64,000 nucleotides of DNA from Rhodopseudomonas palustris (lineage in GTDB: Bacteria; Pseudomonadota; Alphaproteobacteria; Rhizobiales; Xanthobacteraceae). Of the stretch, positions 37,672 to 46,570 are shown piece by piece; the first letter of the stretch is position 1; every line of letters starts with the position of its first letter. A program made the position numbers and the translations under genes. Under the pieces are notes generated by a model. The model was not told the origin of the DNA. It saw nothing but the letters and a program-made list of their open reading frames with translations, and did not search any database. The stretch covers positions 4,588,001 through 4,652,000 of the forward strand of contig NZ_CP058907.1 of assembly GCF_013415845.1 (NCBI RefSeq), read 5' to 3'.

Positions 37672-38216
37672 TGCCTCTCACCGATTCCCTTCGTGACGAT
37701 ATTCTCGCCGCGGTGCCGAGTTTGCGCGCGTTCGCGATCTCTCTGAGCGGCAACGCCGATCGAGCCGACGATCTCGTTCAGGAAACCCTGCTGCGGGCGC
37801 TCGCCAACATCGACTCGTTTCAGCCGGGCTCCAACCTGCCCGCCTGGTTATTCACGATCCTGCGCAACCTGTTCCGCTCCGACTATCGCAAGCGGCGCCG
37901 GGAAGTCGAGGATGCCGATGGCAGCTACGCCAAGACGCTGAAGTCGCAGCCTGGACAGACCGCGCATCTGGAGTTCGAGGAATTCCGCGCCGCCCTCGAC
38001 AAGCTGCCGCAGGACCAGCGTGAAGCGCTTATCTTGGTGGGGGCGTCGGGCTTCTCCTACGAAGACGCCGCGGCGATCTGCGGCTGTGCGGTCGGTACCA
38101 TCAAGAGCCGCGTCAACCGAGCCAGGTCGAAGCTTAGTGCGCTGCTCTATGTCGACGGTGCTGAAGACTTCGGACCCGACGACACTGTCCGTGCCGTGAT
38201 CGGCGGTAACGGCTGA
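37671..38216 (+). CDS. ecfG: EcfG, general stress ECF sigma factor
   Basis: A 181-residue ECF sigma factor: region 2 (FAISLSGNADRADDLVQETLLRAL, LPAWLFTILRNLFRSDYRKRR) and region 4 (LDKLPQDQREALILVGASGFSYEDAA, GTIKSRVNRARSKL). It directs RNA polymerase to GGAAC-N16-CGTT promoters; several such sites lie within 6 kb. GGAGGGAATA precedes the ATG. A terminator follows. Confidence 0.95.
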   Translation: MPLTDSLRDDILAAVPSLRAFAISLSGNADRADDLVQETLLRALANIDSFQPGSNLPAWLFTILRNLFRSDYRKRRREVEDADGSYAKTLKSQPGQTAHLEFEEFRAALDKLPQDQREALILVGASGFSYEDAAAICGCAVGTIKSRVNRARSKLSALLYVDGAEDFGPDDTVRAVIGGNG

Positions 38217-38324
38217 TCCACCGCCGACCCGGCGGCGATCGCTCGATCCAACGACGCATCGAGCGATCCCCTCACCGGCATTTCCCCTGGACAATGAGCG
38301 GGGCCAAGCCTCGCGAGCAGATCG

Positions 38325-38365
38325 AGATCTGGCCGAGCGTCGTTCGGCCAGATCTTTGCTGTTTG
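38325..38365 (+). terminator. Rho-independent terminator after ecfG
   Basis: A perfect 12-bp stem AGATCTGGCCGA / TCGGCCAGATCT with a seven-base loop, followed by TTGCTGTTT. It may also stop the convergent kinase gene. Confidence 0.72.
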
Positions 38366-38373
38366 CGCGTCTA

Positions 38374-40140
38374 TCAGCGAGGCTGCTTTGGAGACTTGCG
38401 AGGCGGGCGCACCGGCGCGGTGATTTGCCCGGTCCGGTCGCGCTCATAGACGTCGACCACCGTGTCGAGCGGAGCGGTCAGCTCGTAGACGTAGCTGATA
38501 TCGGTGAAATAGCGCTTCGACGTGCCGCCGAGCGCTTCCGGCGCCACGCGGTCGAGTAGGATAATGCCGAACTCACTGTCCGGACGCCGGGTCGCCGCAC
38601 TGGTGTTGAACTCTTCCCAACGGAAATGGAAAGTCGCATCCTTGCCGTCGCCGGTGACCGTCCAGTTCGCCACCACCCGCGGATGCTTACCGACGACAGC
38701 CAATCCCTCGTCCGAATGCGATGCCAACTCGAAGAACAGCAGCGACAGGCTCTGCGCGGCCCGCGCGCTGACCGCGATATCGGGCCCATCGACCTCGATC
38801 CGGTCGGCATGCGGGATGGCCCGGCCCTCGAACAGCCCTTTCAGCATCACGCCCTGCCATTGGCTGTCGCTGAGAAGCGACACGACGTTGGACATTGCGT
38901 GAATCCGCCCGATCAGCAGCTCGCGAGCGACGTCGAGATCGGAGCCGTGGCGCAGCGTCCGGGTGACGATCGACTGGATCACCGCCAGGATGTTCTTCAC
39001 CCGGTGGTTGAGCTCATCGATCACCGCAGTCAGGCGGCGCTCGAAGCCGATCCGCATCTGGATTTCGCGCCGCAACCGGATGTTGCTGTAGCTGACATAA
39101 CCGAACAGCCCGCAGACGATCAGCGTCAGCGCCAGACCGGCGAGCCCGATGATCAGCGCCATTTTCTGAGCGCGGTCATAGGGATCGATCTTCGGGTAAT
39201 AGGCCAGTGACCAGTCGCGGTTACCGAAGGTCACCGTGCGCACGATCATCGGATTGGCCCCTTCCGGAGCCACCCGCGAGCTGATCTCACCGCTCTCATC
39301 GGCCACCAGCTCGTAACCCTCACGGCTCGGATCTTTCAGTACCACCGAGAACAACGACAGATCGTCGTTGGTGAGCATCAGCGAGGCGAGCCGATAGGAG
39401 AAAGTGACGAAGCCGACGATGTCCGAGCTGTCGGTGTTCATCACCGGCGCCGCCAGGACGACGCCGACCGGGCCGCTGCCCGTTAGCGGCACCGGGTCGG
39501 AAACGTGCGGTTGCCCCTCGGCAAGGGCTTGCGCGAAGGTGCGGCCGAGCACCGGGTCATGATCCAGCATCCGGCCGGTCAGCGCCATGGTCTCGGCGTT
39601 TCGCGGCTCGACATCCATGACGACGTCGAGCGGCACGGGGCTGCTCAGATCGAGCGGCTTGCCGTCATAGTCGCGCACCGTCGGATCGGGAAAGCCGGCT
39701 TTGGTGAGCTCGGCCTCCGCGGCCGGCACCTCCTCGGGCTTCAGCCGCGCCACCCAGGTTGCCAGGACGAAATCGGTCTTGAAGGTGTAGATCGACGACC
39801 GCAGCGGCTGCAGCATGTCAGCCTTGATCACCGACGGCTTGCGAAACAACCCCGACGCGACGCGGCCGAGCAGTTCACGCTCGGTGAGGCGATCCTGAAC
39901 CTGGCTGGCATGTACATCGATGGCTCGTCCGAGCGCGATGCGCTGGATCGCCGCTTCCTGCTCGTAAACGCGGGACGCGGAAAAGCCAGACAGCACCACC
40001 CCGATGATAGCGATCAAGCCGATGATGAAGCCTAGCCGAACCACGCTCTTACTCGGTGTCCGAGGCGGCGACCGCCTCCCGTATTCAACGTATCGATACC
40101 GGCCCCACCATGAAGAAGCGTCGACCTGAGCGCAACTCAA
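38374..40140 (-). CDS. CHASE-domain HWE/HisKA_2 sensor protein with degenerate ATPase domain
   Basis: This protein (588 aa from the longest start) has a membrane helix near 35-55 and a large periplasmic CHASE-type domain to about 325. A second helix follows (MALIIGLAGLALTLIVCGLFG). The dimerisation helix is ELNHRVKNILAVIQSI with His379. The ATPase part is aberrant: the N-box reads FELASHSDEGL where active HWE kinases have ELATN, so the Mg/ATP-binding Asn is replaced (Ser474-His475), and the glycine-rich RGFG loop reads SEFG. The W-x-E motif (RWEEF) remains. Next to ecfG it may regulate PhyR, perhaps as a phosphatase. The start is uncertain (GTG 40044 also possible). Confidence 0.82.
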   Translation of the reverse strand: MSCAQVDASSWWGRYRYVEYGRRSPPRTPSKSVVRLGFIIGLIAIIGVVLSGFSASRVYEQEAAIQRIALGRAIDVHASQVQDRLTERELLGRVASGLFRKPSVIKADMLQPLRSSIYTFKTDFVLATWVARLKPEEVPAAEAELTKAGFPDPTVRDYDGKPLDLSSPVPLDVVMDVEPRNAETMALTGRMLDHDPVLGRTFAQALAEGQPHVSDPVPLTGSGPVGVVLAAPVMNTDSSDIVGFVTFSYRLASLMLTNDDLSLFSVVLKDPSREGYELVADESGEISSRVAPEGANPMIVRTVTFGNRDWSLAYYPKIDPYDRAQKMALIIGLAGLALTLIVCGLFGYVSYSNIRLRREIQMRIGFERRLTAVIDELNHRVKNILAVIQSIVTRTLRHGSDLDVARELLIGRIHAMSNVVSLLSDSQWQGVMLKGLFEGRAIPHADRIEVDGPDIAVSARAAQSLSLLFFELASHSDEGLAVVGKHPRVVANWTVTGDGKDATFHFRWEEFNTSAATRRPDSEFGIILLDRVAPEALGGTSKRYFTDISYVYELTAPLDTVVDVYERDRTGQITAPVRPPRKSPKQPR

Positions 40141-40292
40141 CGATCTCTGAGGACGTCTCGGCGGGGTTCGAATTCCAAGAGCGGTTCAACCACGCCCGAC
40201 CTCTTTTCGTTCCCGCGCCGACGATCACGAAGTTGGTACTGCAACGCACCAGATCAGGCGGAGTTACCGCTGATAGCTGCCCAGCCGATGGC

Positions 40293-40922
<630 letters not shown>

Positions 40923-40941
40923 GTGGATGTCCGGTAGGAGA

Positions 40942-40977
40942 TTTGAGGAGAGCAGCCACTTTGAGGAGAGCAGCCAC
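40942..40977. repeat. Perfect 18-bp tandem duplication upstream of ureG
   Basis: TTTGAGGAGAGCAGCCAC occurs twice in direct succession, 20 bases before the ureG start. Read on the minus strand the copies encode repeated WLLSS, part of the open frame upstream of the chosen start. It looks like a recent replication-slippage duplication. Confidence 0.85.
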
Positions 40978-41136
40978 GCGGCGCCAAGACCGATCCGGTC
41001 CACGCCGCGAGCCGGAAATAAGAACGATGCGGCAAGAGATTGCAAGCCGTCAGCAGCGCCGCGGCGTCATCGCGGCGGGCCCGACCAAGCGCCTACATCC
41101 TTCGTCGACGCCGCGGGAGCCGCAGCAGCAGGCTGA

Positions 41137-41381
41137 TTAAGCCGTCGACTGATCCTTCGAGGAATGCCCAGCGTCTTTGGCTTCCTTGTTCGGCTTGGCC
41201 TCAGCGGCAGCCGACCCCTTCTTGGTGATCTTTCCGTAACGCGACAACGATCGCCACAGCTCCGCTTCCGGCTCGGCTTAGCGCGCAGCGACCTTCTCGG
41301 CGAGCTTATCGGTCGCTTCGTCCTACAAGGCAGCGAGTTCTTCGATGCGCAGGGAGTCGGATCGATCTTGGCCCCAGGCAT
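41137..41381 (-). pseudogene. Decayed H-NS-like gene
   Basis: From ATG 41381 the frame begins MPGAKID. A one-base loss then shifts to the frame reading DSLRIEELAAL, stop, DEATDKLAEKVAAR, stop, AEPEAELWRSLSRYGKITKK and a Lys/Ala-rich tail ending at TAA 41139-41137. The IEELAALRDEA...LAEKVAAR heptads are those of the N-terminal oligomerisation helix of rhizobial H-NS-like proteins. At least one frameshift and two in-frame stops make it non-functional. No other gene is seen between 40923 and 41526. Confidence 0.55.
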
Positions 41382-41526
41382 CCTCTCCTACTTTGGGCGC
41401 TGGGCTACCGAGTACCGCTTTTCACCGCAACCGACCGTACAATTTATCCACCACGCAGCCTGTTTGCGGCGATTTTCGATTGACGCCCCTGATCAGCGCT
41501 TCCAATGATGACTTTTAGGAAGAGCA

Positions 41527-41877
41527 ATGACGTTGCCGCAACTGCCAAACTCCGAGTCCGCTGATCTCAGCGACATCAGCAGCCCTGATAGCGGCTCTGT
41601 GGACGCGGCTGCGGCGGATATTCCGGCGGGTGCTCGAGAAAATAACGAGTTCCGAACCGATTCACGGGCGCAAATACCTCCGGCAAACCAACACCCTGAG
41701 GCTGAAGTGTCTCGTCCTGAAACGAGTGCATCGCGAGAACGCGAAGAAATCGCGAAACGCATTGCAGCCTTCCGAAATCTGCAGATCAGCCTGAAGCAAG
41801 AGCGCGAGGACTATTACGAGCGCACGCTTGCCCGCACCCGCGCTGCACTCGCGCCAAACGCGAAACAGCCGCGCTGA
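41527..41877 (+). CDS. Small disordered/coiled-coil protein of unknown function
   Basis: A 116-residue protein with AGGAAGAG before the ATG. The first ~75 residues are Ser/Pro/Glu/Ala-rich and probably disordered. The C-terminal 40 residues form one charged helix (REREEIAKRIAAFRNLQISL and KQEREDYYERTLARTRAAL). No family is recognised. The amphipathic helix could mediate dimerisation. The base composition is slightly less GC-rich than its neighbours. Confidence 0.6.
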   Translation: MTLPQLPNSESADLSDISSPDSGSVDAAAADIPAGARENNEFRTDSRAQIPPANQHPEAEVSRPETSASREREEIAKRIAAFRNLQISLKQEREDYYERTLARTRAALAPNAKQPR

Positions 41878-42342
41878 TCAATCGCAGCCACCGCTCCCGT
41901 CACGCTGATTATCTCGCCGGCGAGGCCCGATACGCCTTTGGTTGGATGGATTGCGTAGCCCGCGCACACTAAGCGCTGCCGTGTCCCATCGCGTCATTCG
42001 CGACAAATCGTCCCCATCAGCAGCACCGATCCTCGGAAATACACGACAAACGGCCGCCGATTTGCACTCTTCGGTGGCAAGTTTCCAATTTGCGAGAAAA
42101 CCCGGCACTTGCCGGGGCGGGTGTAGTGATTTGCAGCAGTTTGACCGGCGTCAAAGAGCCATGACATCGACAAAACAACGATAGTCACTACGCGCGAGTA
42201 CCTATTTTCGCCAAATTGCCAACTACACACACTTAAACTAATGCTAACCGAAGCCGCTTCGATCAGTTCGAAATTCTGAATTTACGAATTGTCGGCGCGG
42301 AATGGGTGTAGTAGAAGGGCGCTTCACTAAAGGAGCCTACGC
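41878..42342. other. 465-bp gap with a minus-strand terminator and a TTGA-N6-TCAA site
   Basis: This relatively AT-rich gap has no convincing ORF. A hairpin at 42101-42116 (CCCGGC-actt-GCCGGG) is followed on the minus strand by TTTTCTCGC, a terminator. No protein gene on that strand ends there, so a short transcript may. TTGACCGGCGTCAA at 42141-42154 matches the FixK/Fnr consensus pattern. Confidence 0.4.
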
Positions 42343-42627
42343 GTGGCAAAGAAAGCGAAAGCAAAGACTGCGAAGACCGCAGCGAAGTCGAAGAAGGCCA
42401 AGAAGGTCGTGACCAAGGCCGCGGCGAAGACCGCTACCAAGGCCAAGGCCGCCAAGAAGGGCAAGATCACTCGCCGCGAGTACACCAAGGAAGACATCAA
42501 GGAGTTGAAGGCGCATTCGAAGGCGCGCACTCCGGTGGCGGAAATCGCCCGTCTGACCAATCGGACCGTCGGCTCGCTGCGCCAGAAGGCGCTGAAGCTC
42601 GGTATCGGCCTCGGCCACCAGCGCTGA
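42343..42627 (+). CDS. Histone-H1-like basic protein fused to a helix-turn-helix-like domain
   Basis: A 94-residue protein from GTG 42343 with AAAGGAGCC upstream. Residues 1-43 are an almost pure Lys/Ala tract (KAKAKTAKTAAKSKKAKK...) like histone H1 or AlgP tails. Residues 44-94 (REYTKEDIKELKAHSKART, then VAEIARLTNRTVGSLRQKAL) resemble a SANT/HTH DNA-binding helix bundle. A nucleoid-associated or DNA-binding function is inferred. Confidence 0.75.
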   Translation: MAKKAKAKTAKTAAKSKKAKKVVTKAAAKTATKAKAAKKGKITRREYTKEDIKELKAHSKARTPVAEIARLTNRTVGSLRQKALKLGIGLGHQR

Positions 42628-42695
42628 GCCTGAACGCGCAACTCGCGAAGCGATAACGACTGCCGACCTCCGGTTGCGACCGGATCAATCGGGCC

Positions 42696-44807
42696 TCAGT
42701 CGCGCTTCGCGAGTGGCGCATCAGCCTTCTTTACCCAGACTTTATTATCGTGAAACGCCGCACCGCCGTGCGGCGCGATGGATTCTGCGCTGGTCAGGAC
42801 GTTGATTCCCCGTCCGCCGCGATGAGCCCGGTTCGGAAACACTGATTCGGCGATCAAGACGCCACGCCTCAGTCCGCTGCTCAGCCGGACCGTCAGCATC
42901 GTTTCTCCCCGGACATTCCCCAGCATCACCAGGTCGCCTTCACCGACGCCGACTTCGGCGGCATCGGCCGGGTGCATCATCACGTTCGGCTCACCCTCGC
43001 GCGCCTGCGACGACGGCGTTTCGTTGAAGGTGGAATTGAGGAAGCTGCGTGCCGGACTGGTGGCGAGCCGGAAAGGATGCTGCGCATCGGCCTGTTCGGT
43101 CACCGCCCAGTGATCCGGTAGGCGGGGCATCTCCTGCCACGGCCCCAGCCGCAGTTTGCGCGCGAGGTTGACGTTGCCCCAGTCGACCCGGAAGTGAAAC
43201 TTGCCGTCCGGATGCCCGAAGCCGTCGAGGAAGTGAGACGCGCGGAAATCCGGCTGCAGATCGCGCCACAGATCGGCTTCGAGCTGCTCGATGCCGCCAT
43301 GACCGCTGGCTTTCAGCGTCGTATCGATGACCTCGCGCGGCGTCATCGCGAACGCCGGATGGTCGACGCCGAGCCGCTGCGCCAGCCCCTGCAGCACGTC
43401 GTGATTGGACCGGCATTCGCCGGGCGGCTCGACCAGCCGGGCGCCGACCGAGATGTGCTGATGGCCGCCGCCGTAATACAGGTCGTCATGCTCCAAGAAC
43501 ATCGTCGCCGGCAGCACGAGATCGGCCATCAGCGCGGTCTCGGTCATGAACTGCTCATGCACCGCAACGAACAGGTCCTCGCGGGCGAAGCCGGCACGGA
43601 CCAGCTCCTGCTCCGGCGCGACGGTCATCGGATTGGTGTTCTGGATCAGCATCGCCTTGACCGGCGCGCCGCCGTCCAGCGCCTCGGCATCACCGGTGAG
43701 GACGCGGCCGATCTTTGATTGATCCAACACCCGCGTTGCCGGATCGAGCTGATCCAGCCCCTCGATCAAAGTCTTGTCGAAGCCGAAAATCGCTCCATTG
43801 TTGAAGAACGCGCCGCCGCCTTCGTGCTGCCACGCCCCCGTCACTGCCGGAATACACAGCGCGGCATGCATCTGCGCCGCGCCGTTGCGGCTGCGGGTGA
43901 ACCCATAGCCGAGCCGAAAGAAGCTGCGCTTGGTGTGACCGACCGCATGTGCAAACGCTTCGATCTCCGCCTCCGGCACGCCGCAGATCGAAGACGCCCA
44001 TGCTGGCGTCCGCGTCTTGAGATGCGCTTCGAGATCGTCCGGACAATCGGTGTAGCGCGCCAAATAGGCGCGGTCGGCAAGACCATCGCGAAACAGTACG
44101 TGCATCACGCCGCAGGCGAAGGCCCCGTCGGTCCCCGGACGCAGGATGATCCGGATATCGGCCTGCTGCATCGTTTCGTTGTCATAGATATCGATGGCGG
44201 CGATCTTGGCGCCGCGCTCTTTGCGGGCCCGGGCGGCGTGGGTCATCACGTTGACCTGTGTCGAGACCGGATTAGTTCCCCAGATCACGATCAGATCCGA
44301 CTTTGACATTTCCCGCGGATCGACGCCGGCGACTTTGCCGGCACCCGCCGCAAAGCCCGCCCAGGCGACGTTCGCGCAGATCGTCGAGTAGAACCGCGAG
44401 TACTTTTTGACGTTGGCGAGGCGGTTGATGCCGTCGCGCATCACCAGCCCCATGGTGCCTGCATAGTAATAAGGCCACACCGACTCCGCGCCGAACTCCG
44501 CCTCGGCGGCATCGAACCGCGCGGCGATCTCGTCCAGCGCCTCATCCCAGGAAATGCGGGCAAACTGTCCGGAACCCTTCGGCCCGGCGCGACGCATTGG
44601 ATAGGTCAGCCTGTCGGGATGATGAATGCGTTCGGCATAGCGGGCGACTTTGGCGCAGACGACGCCCGCCGTGTAGGTCTGCCGCTTGGAGCCGCGAAGC
44701 CGACCGATCATCCCGCCATCAATCACTTCGACGTCGAGCGCACAGGCCGACGGGCAATCGTGCGGACAGGTGGAATGGCGGATGTCGATCGCGGCACGCT
44801 GGCTCAT
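42696..44807 (-). CDS. Molybdopterin oxidoreductase (DMSO reductase superfamily)
   Basis: A 703-residue enzyme. The N-terminal [4Fe-4S] ligands are Cys14, Cys18, Cys22 and Cys51 (CPHDCPSAC and later VVCAK). Mo-bisMGD domains follow (SDLIVIWGTNPVSTQVNVM, LIQNTNPMTVAPEQ, LVLPATMFLEHDDLYYGGG) and the C-terminal domain IV (VMMHPADAAEVGVGEGDLV). No signal peptide or Tat motif is seen, so it is cytoplasmic. No partner subunits are adjacent. The substrate is unknown. ATG 44807 is preferred over the longer frame. Confidence 0.87.
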   Translation of the reverse strand: MSQRAAIDIRHSTCPHDCPSACALDVEVIDGGMIGRLRGSKRQTYTAGVVCAKVARYAERIHHPDRLTYPMRRAGPKGSGQFARISWDEALDEIAARFDAAEAEFGAESVWPYYYAGTMGLVMRDGINRLANVKKYSRFYSTICANVAWAGFAAGAGKVAGVDPREMSKSDLIVIWGTNPVSTQVNVMTHAARARKERGAKIAAIDIYDNETMQQADIRIILRPGTDGAFACGVMHVLFRDGLADRAYLARYTDCPDDLEAHLKTRTPAWASSICGVPEAEIEAFAHAVGHTKRSFFRLGYGFTRSRNGAAQMHAALCIPAVTGAWQHEGGGAFFNNGAIFGFDKTLIEGLDQLDPATRVLDQSKIGRVLTGDAEALDGGAPVKAMLIQNTNPMTVAPEQELVRAGFAREDLFVAVHEQFMTETALMADLVLPATMFLEHDDLYYGGGHQHISVGARLVEPPGECRSNHDVLQGLAQRLGVDHPAFAMTPREVIDTTLKASGHGGIEQLEADLWRDLQPDFRASHFLDGFGHPDGKFHFRVDWGNVNLARKLRLGPWQEMPRLPDHWAVTEQADAQHPFRLATSPARSFLNSTFNETPSSQAREGEPNVMMHPADAAEVGVGEGDLVMLGNVRGETMLTVRLSSGLRRGVLIAESVFPNRAHRGGRGINVLTSAESIAPHGGAAFHDNKVWVKKADAPLAKRD

Positions 44808-44941
44808 GCGCGAATCGTTAGCACGAGTTTTTCCGGTTGAGAACGGTAGCGGACTATTGCTCGTGCGGCGACGGACGCCAGCGACCTGCAACCTTTTGGG
44901 CTTTCGGCCGTTATGCCGGCACAACAGGGACGACGCACGAC

Positions 44942-45283
44942 ATGCATCCGGCACAGCACATCGAATTCAACCGCTTGGCTCAGGAAATGGCGGCTTGGCG
45001 CGCCGTTCCGGCCGACGACCGGTCTCCGGCTCCGGGCTGGTGGTGGGGACCGGCGATGGCGCTCCGCCACGCCAAACAGCCGCTGTCGCCGGAAGACTGC
45101 CGCAGGTTCGGCCTACCGCTCGGCGCCTCGTTTGCCGACGCCGGAAATAAAGTGATGGCGTTTCTGGCCGCCCAGCGCTCGCTGACACGCCCACCGATTT
45201 TCCGAAGCACCGCAGCAAACATCGCCCGCTCAAGAACGCTTCGTTTTACGCAATGGCGGCGGAGTAACCACCTCTTCCTTTAA
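44942..45283 (+). CDS. Conserved small protein of unknown function
   Basis: A 113-residue protein starting MHPAQHIEFNRLAQEMAAWR. The conserved-looking core is SPAPGWWWGPAMALRHAKQ and LSPEDCRRFGLPLGASF. The C-terminal part is basic. Function unknown. It converges on the K+ channel gene and the two stops overlap by four bases (45280-45283), with no room for a separate terminator. ATG 44942 is chosen for its conserved-looking start. Confidence 0.65.
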   Translation: MHPAQHIEFNRLAQEMAAWRAVPADDRSPAPGWWWGPAMALRHAKQPLSPEDCRRFGLPLGASFADAGNKVMAFLAAQRSLTRPPIFRSTAANIARSRTLRFTQWRRSNHLFL

Positions 45284-46518
45284 GCGTTCTCTTCCACCGA
45301 CACTTCGGCCTGCCCCTCGAGATCAGCTATCTCGAGGTTGAGGTTGCGGCCGGTGCGGCCTTCGACGATCTGGTTGATCTTGCGCGCAATGCTCGGTTCG
45401 CGGGTAATCAGCGCGCGAAGGTCGGCAGCGTCGAGAACCAGCAGCCGCGTCCGCGACACTGCCTTCACGGTCGCTGAGCGCTCGACCCGCTTCAGCACCG
45501 CGATTTCACCGAAGAAGTGTCCGGTTCCGAGCCGGATGCGACGGCCCTTATCCTCAGGCCCCAGCTCGATCTCTACGTCACCTTCCGCAATGAAGTACAT
45601 CGCGGTCGCGGGCTCGCCGCGGCGGAACACCACTTCGCCCCGCTCGATCTGCCGCGCCTGCAGCAGCTGCATAATGTGGGCGATGTCGCCGGCAGTAAGG
45701 TGGGAGAACAGCGGCACCCGTGCCACCATGCTCCAATTGACGATGAAATCCCGCCGGTGGATCACCTCGGAGAACGCATTGGCAACGATGCCGACCGGCA
45801 GCGCGATCATGATCAGGCCGCAGATGATGGTGGCCGAAGCGACCATCCGGCCGATGCCGGTCGCCGGCACCACGTCGCCATAGCCGATCGTGCTGAGCGT
45901 CACGATCGCCCACCACATCGCGTCAGGAATGGTGCCGAACTTCTCGGGCTGGACATGGCCCTCGGCAATGTGCATCGCAGTGGCCGAGACTAGGGTCGCA
46001 CAGGCCAGGATTACGAGGCACGCCATCAGTGCCCGACGCTCGCTCTCCAACACCTCCAGCAGTGACCGCATGCCCGACGAGTACCGGGCGAACTTCAGCA
46101 ACCGCAGCATCCGCAGGATGATCAGGACCCGCAAATCGTCCGGACCGAACAGCGCGATCCAAAGCGGCATCACCGAGATGCAATCGACGATGCCCTGGGG
46201 GCTGATCATGTAGGCCCATGCAGCGCGCAGCGGGCTCATGTGGTGGTACGGCAGATGCTCGGGCGCGATCCAGATGCGGATGTAGTATTCGATCGAGAAC
46301 ATCACCAAGCACAGCAGCTCCAGCGCCTGGAACAGCCGGCCGTAGTCCTCGCGCATCGCCGGCACCGACTCCATCACCGTGATCCCGACGCTGAGCACGA
46401 TGAAGAAGACAATGAAGCGATTGACGATGACGCCCATGCGCGAGGTTTGCGCCTGGGATTCGAGGATTTCGTAGAAGTAATGCCGGGCTCGGAGATAGGC
46501 CGGCGTTTCGTCGCGCAT
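45280..46518 (-). CDS. Cyclic-nucleotide-gated potassium channel (MloK1-like)
   Basis: A 412-residue 6-TM channel: S4-like LIILRMLRLLKFARYS, selectivity filter TLSTIGYGD after the pore helix, then a cyclic-nucleotide-binding domain (ARQIERGEVVFRRGEPATAM, GHFFGEIAVLKRVERSATV, with the Arg of the phosphate-binding cassette). It should conduct K+ when cAMP or cGMP binds. Its upstream neighbour is the Fnr/AadR regulator, 52 bases away, in the same direction, so co-transcription is possible. Confidence 0.92.
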   Translation of the reverse strand: MRDETPAYLRARHYFYEILESQAQTSRMGVIVNRFIVFFIVLSVGITVMESVPAMREDYGRLFQALELLCLVMFSIEYYIRIWIAPEHLPYHHMSPLRAAWAYMISPQGIVDCISVMPLWIALFGPDDLRVLIILRMLRLLKFARYSSGMRSLLEVLESERRALMACLVILACATLVSATAMHIAEGHVQPEKFGTIPDAMWWAIVTLSTIGYGDVVPATGIGRMVASATIICGLIMIALPVGIVANAFSEVIHRRDFIVNWSMVARVPLFSHLTAGDIAHIMQLLQARQIERGEVVFRRGEPATAMYFIAEGDVEIELGPEDKGRRIRLGTGHFFGEIAVLKRVERSATVKAVSRTRLLVLDAADLRALITREPSIARKINQIVEGRTGRNLNLEIADLEGQAEVSVEENA

Positions 46519-46570
46519 CGGTGGCCTCGGGTGGGATTCCGGGCGGATGCGCGGCCGAAAGTGAAGCGTT

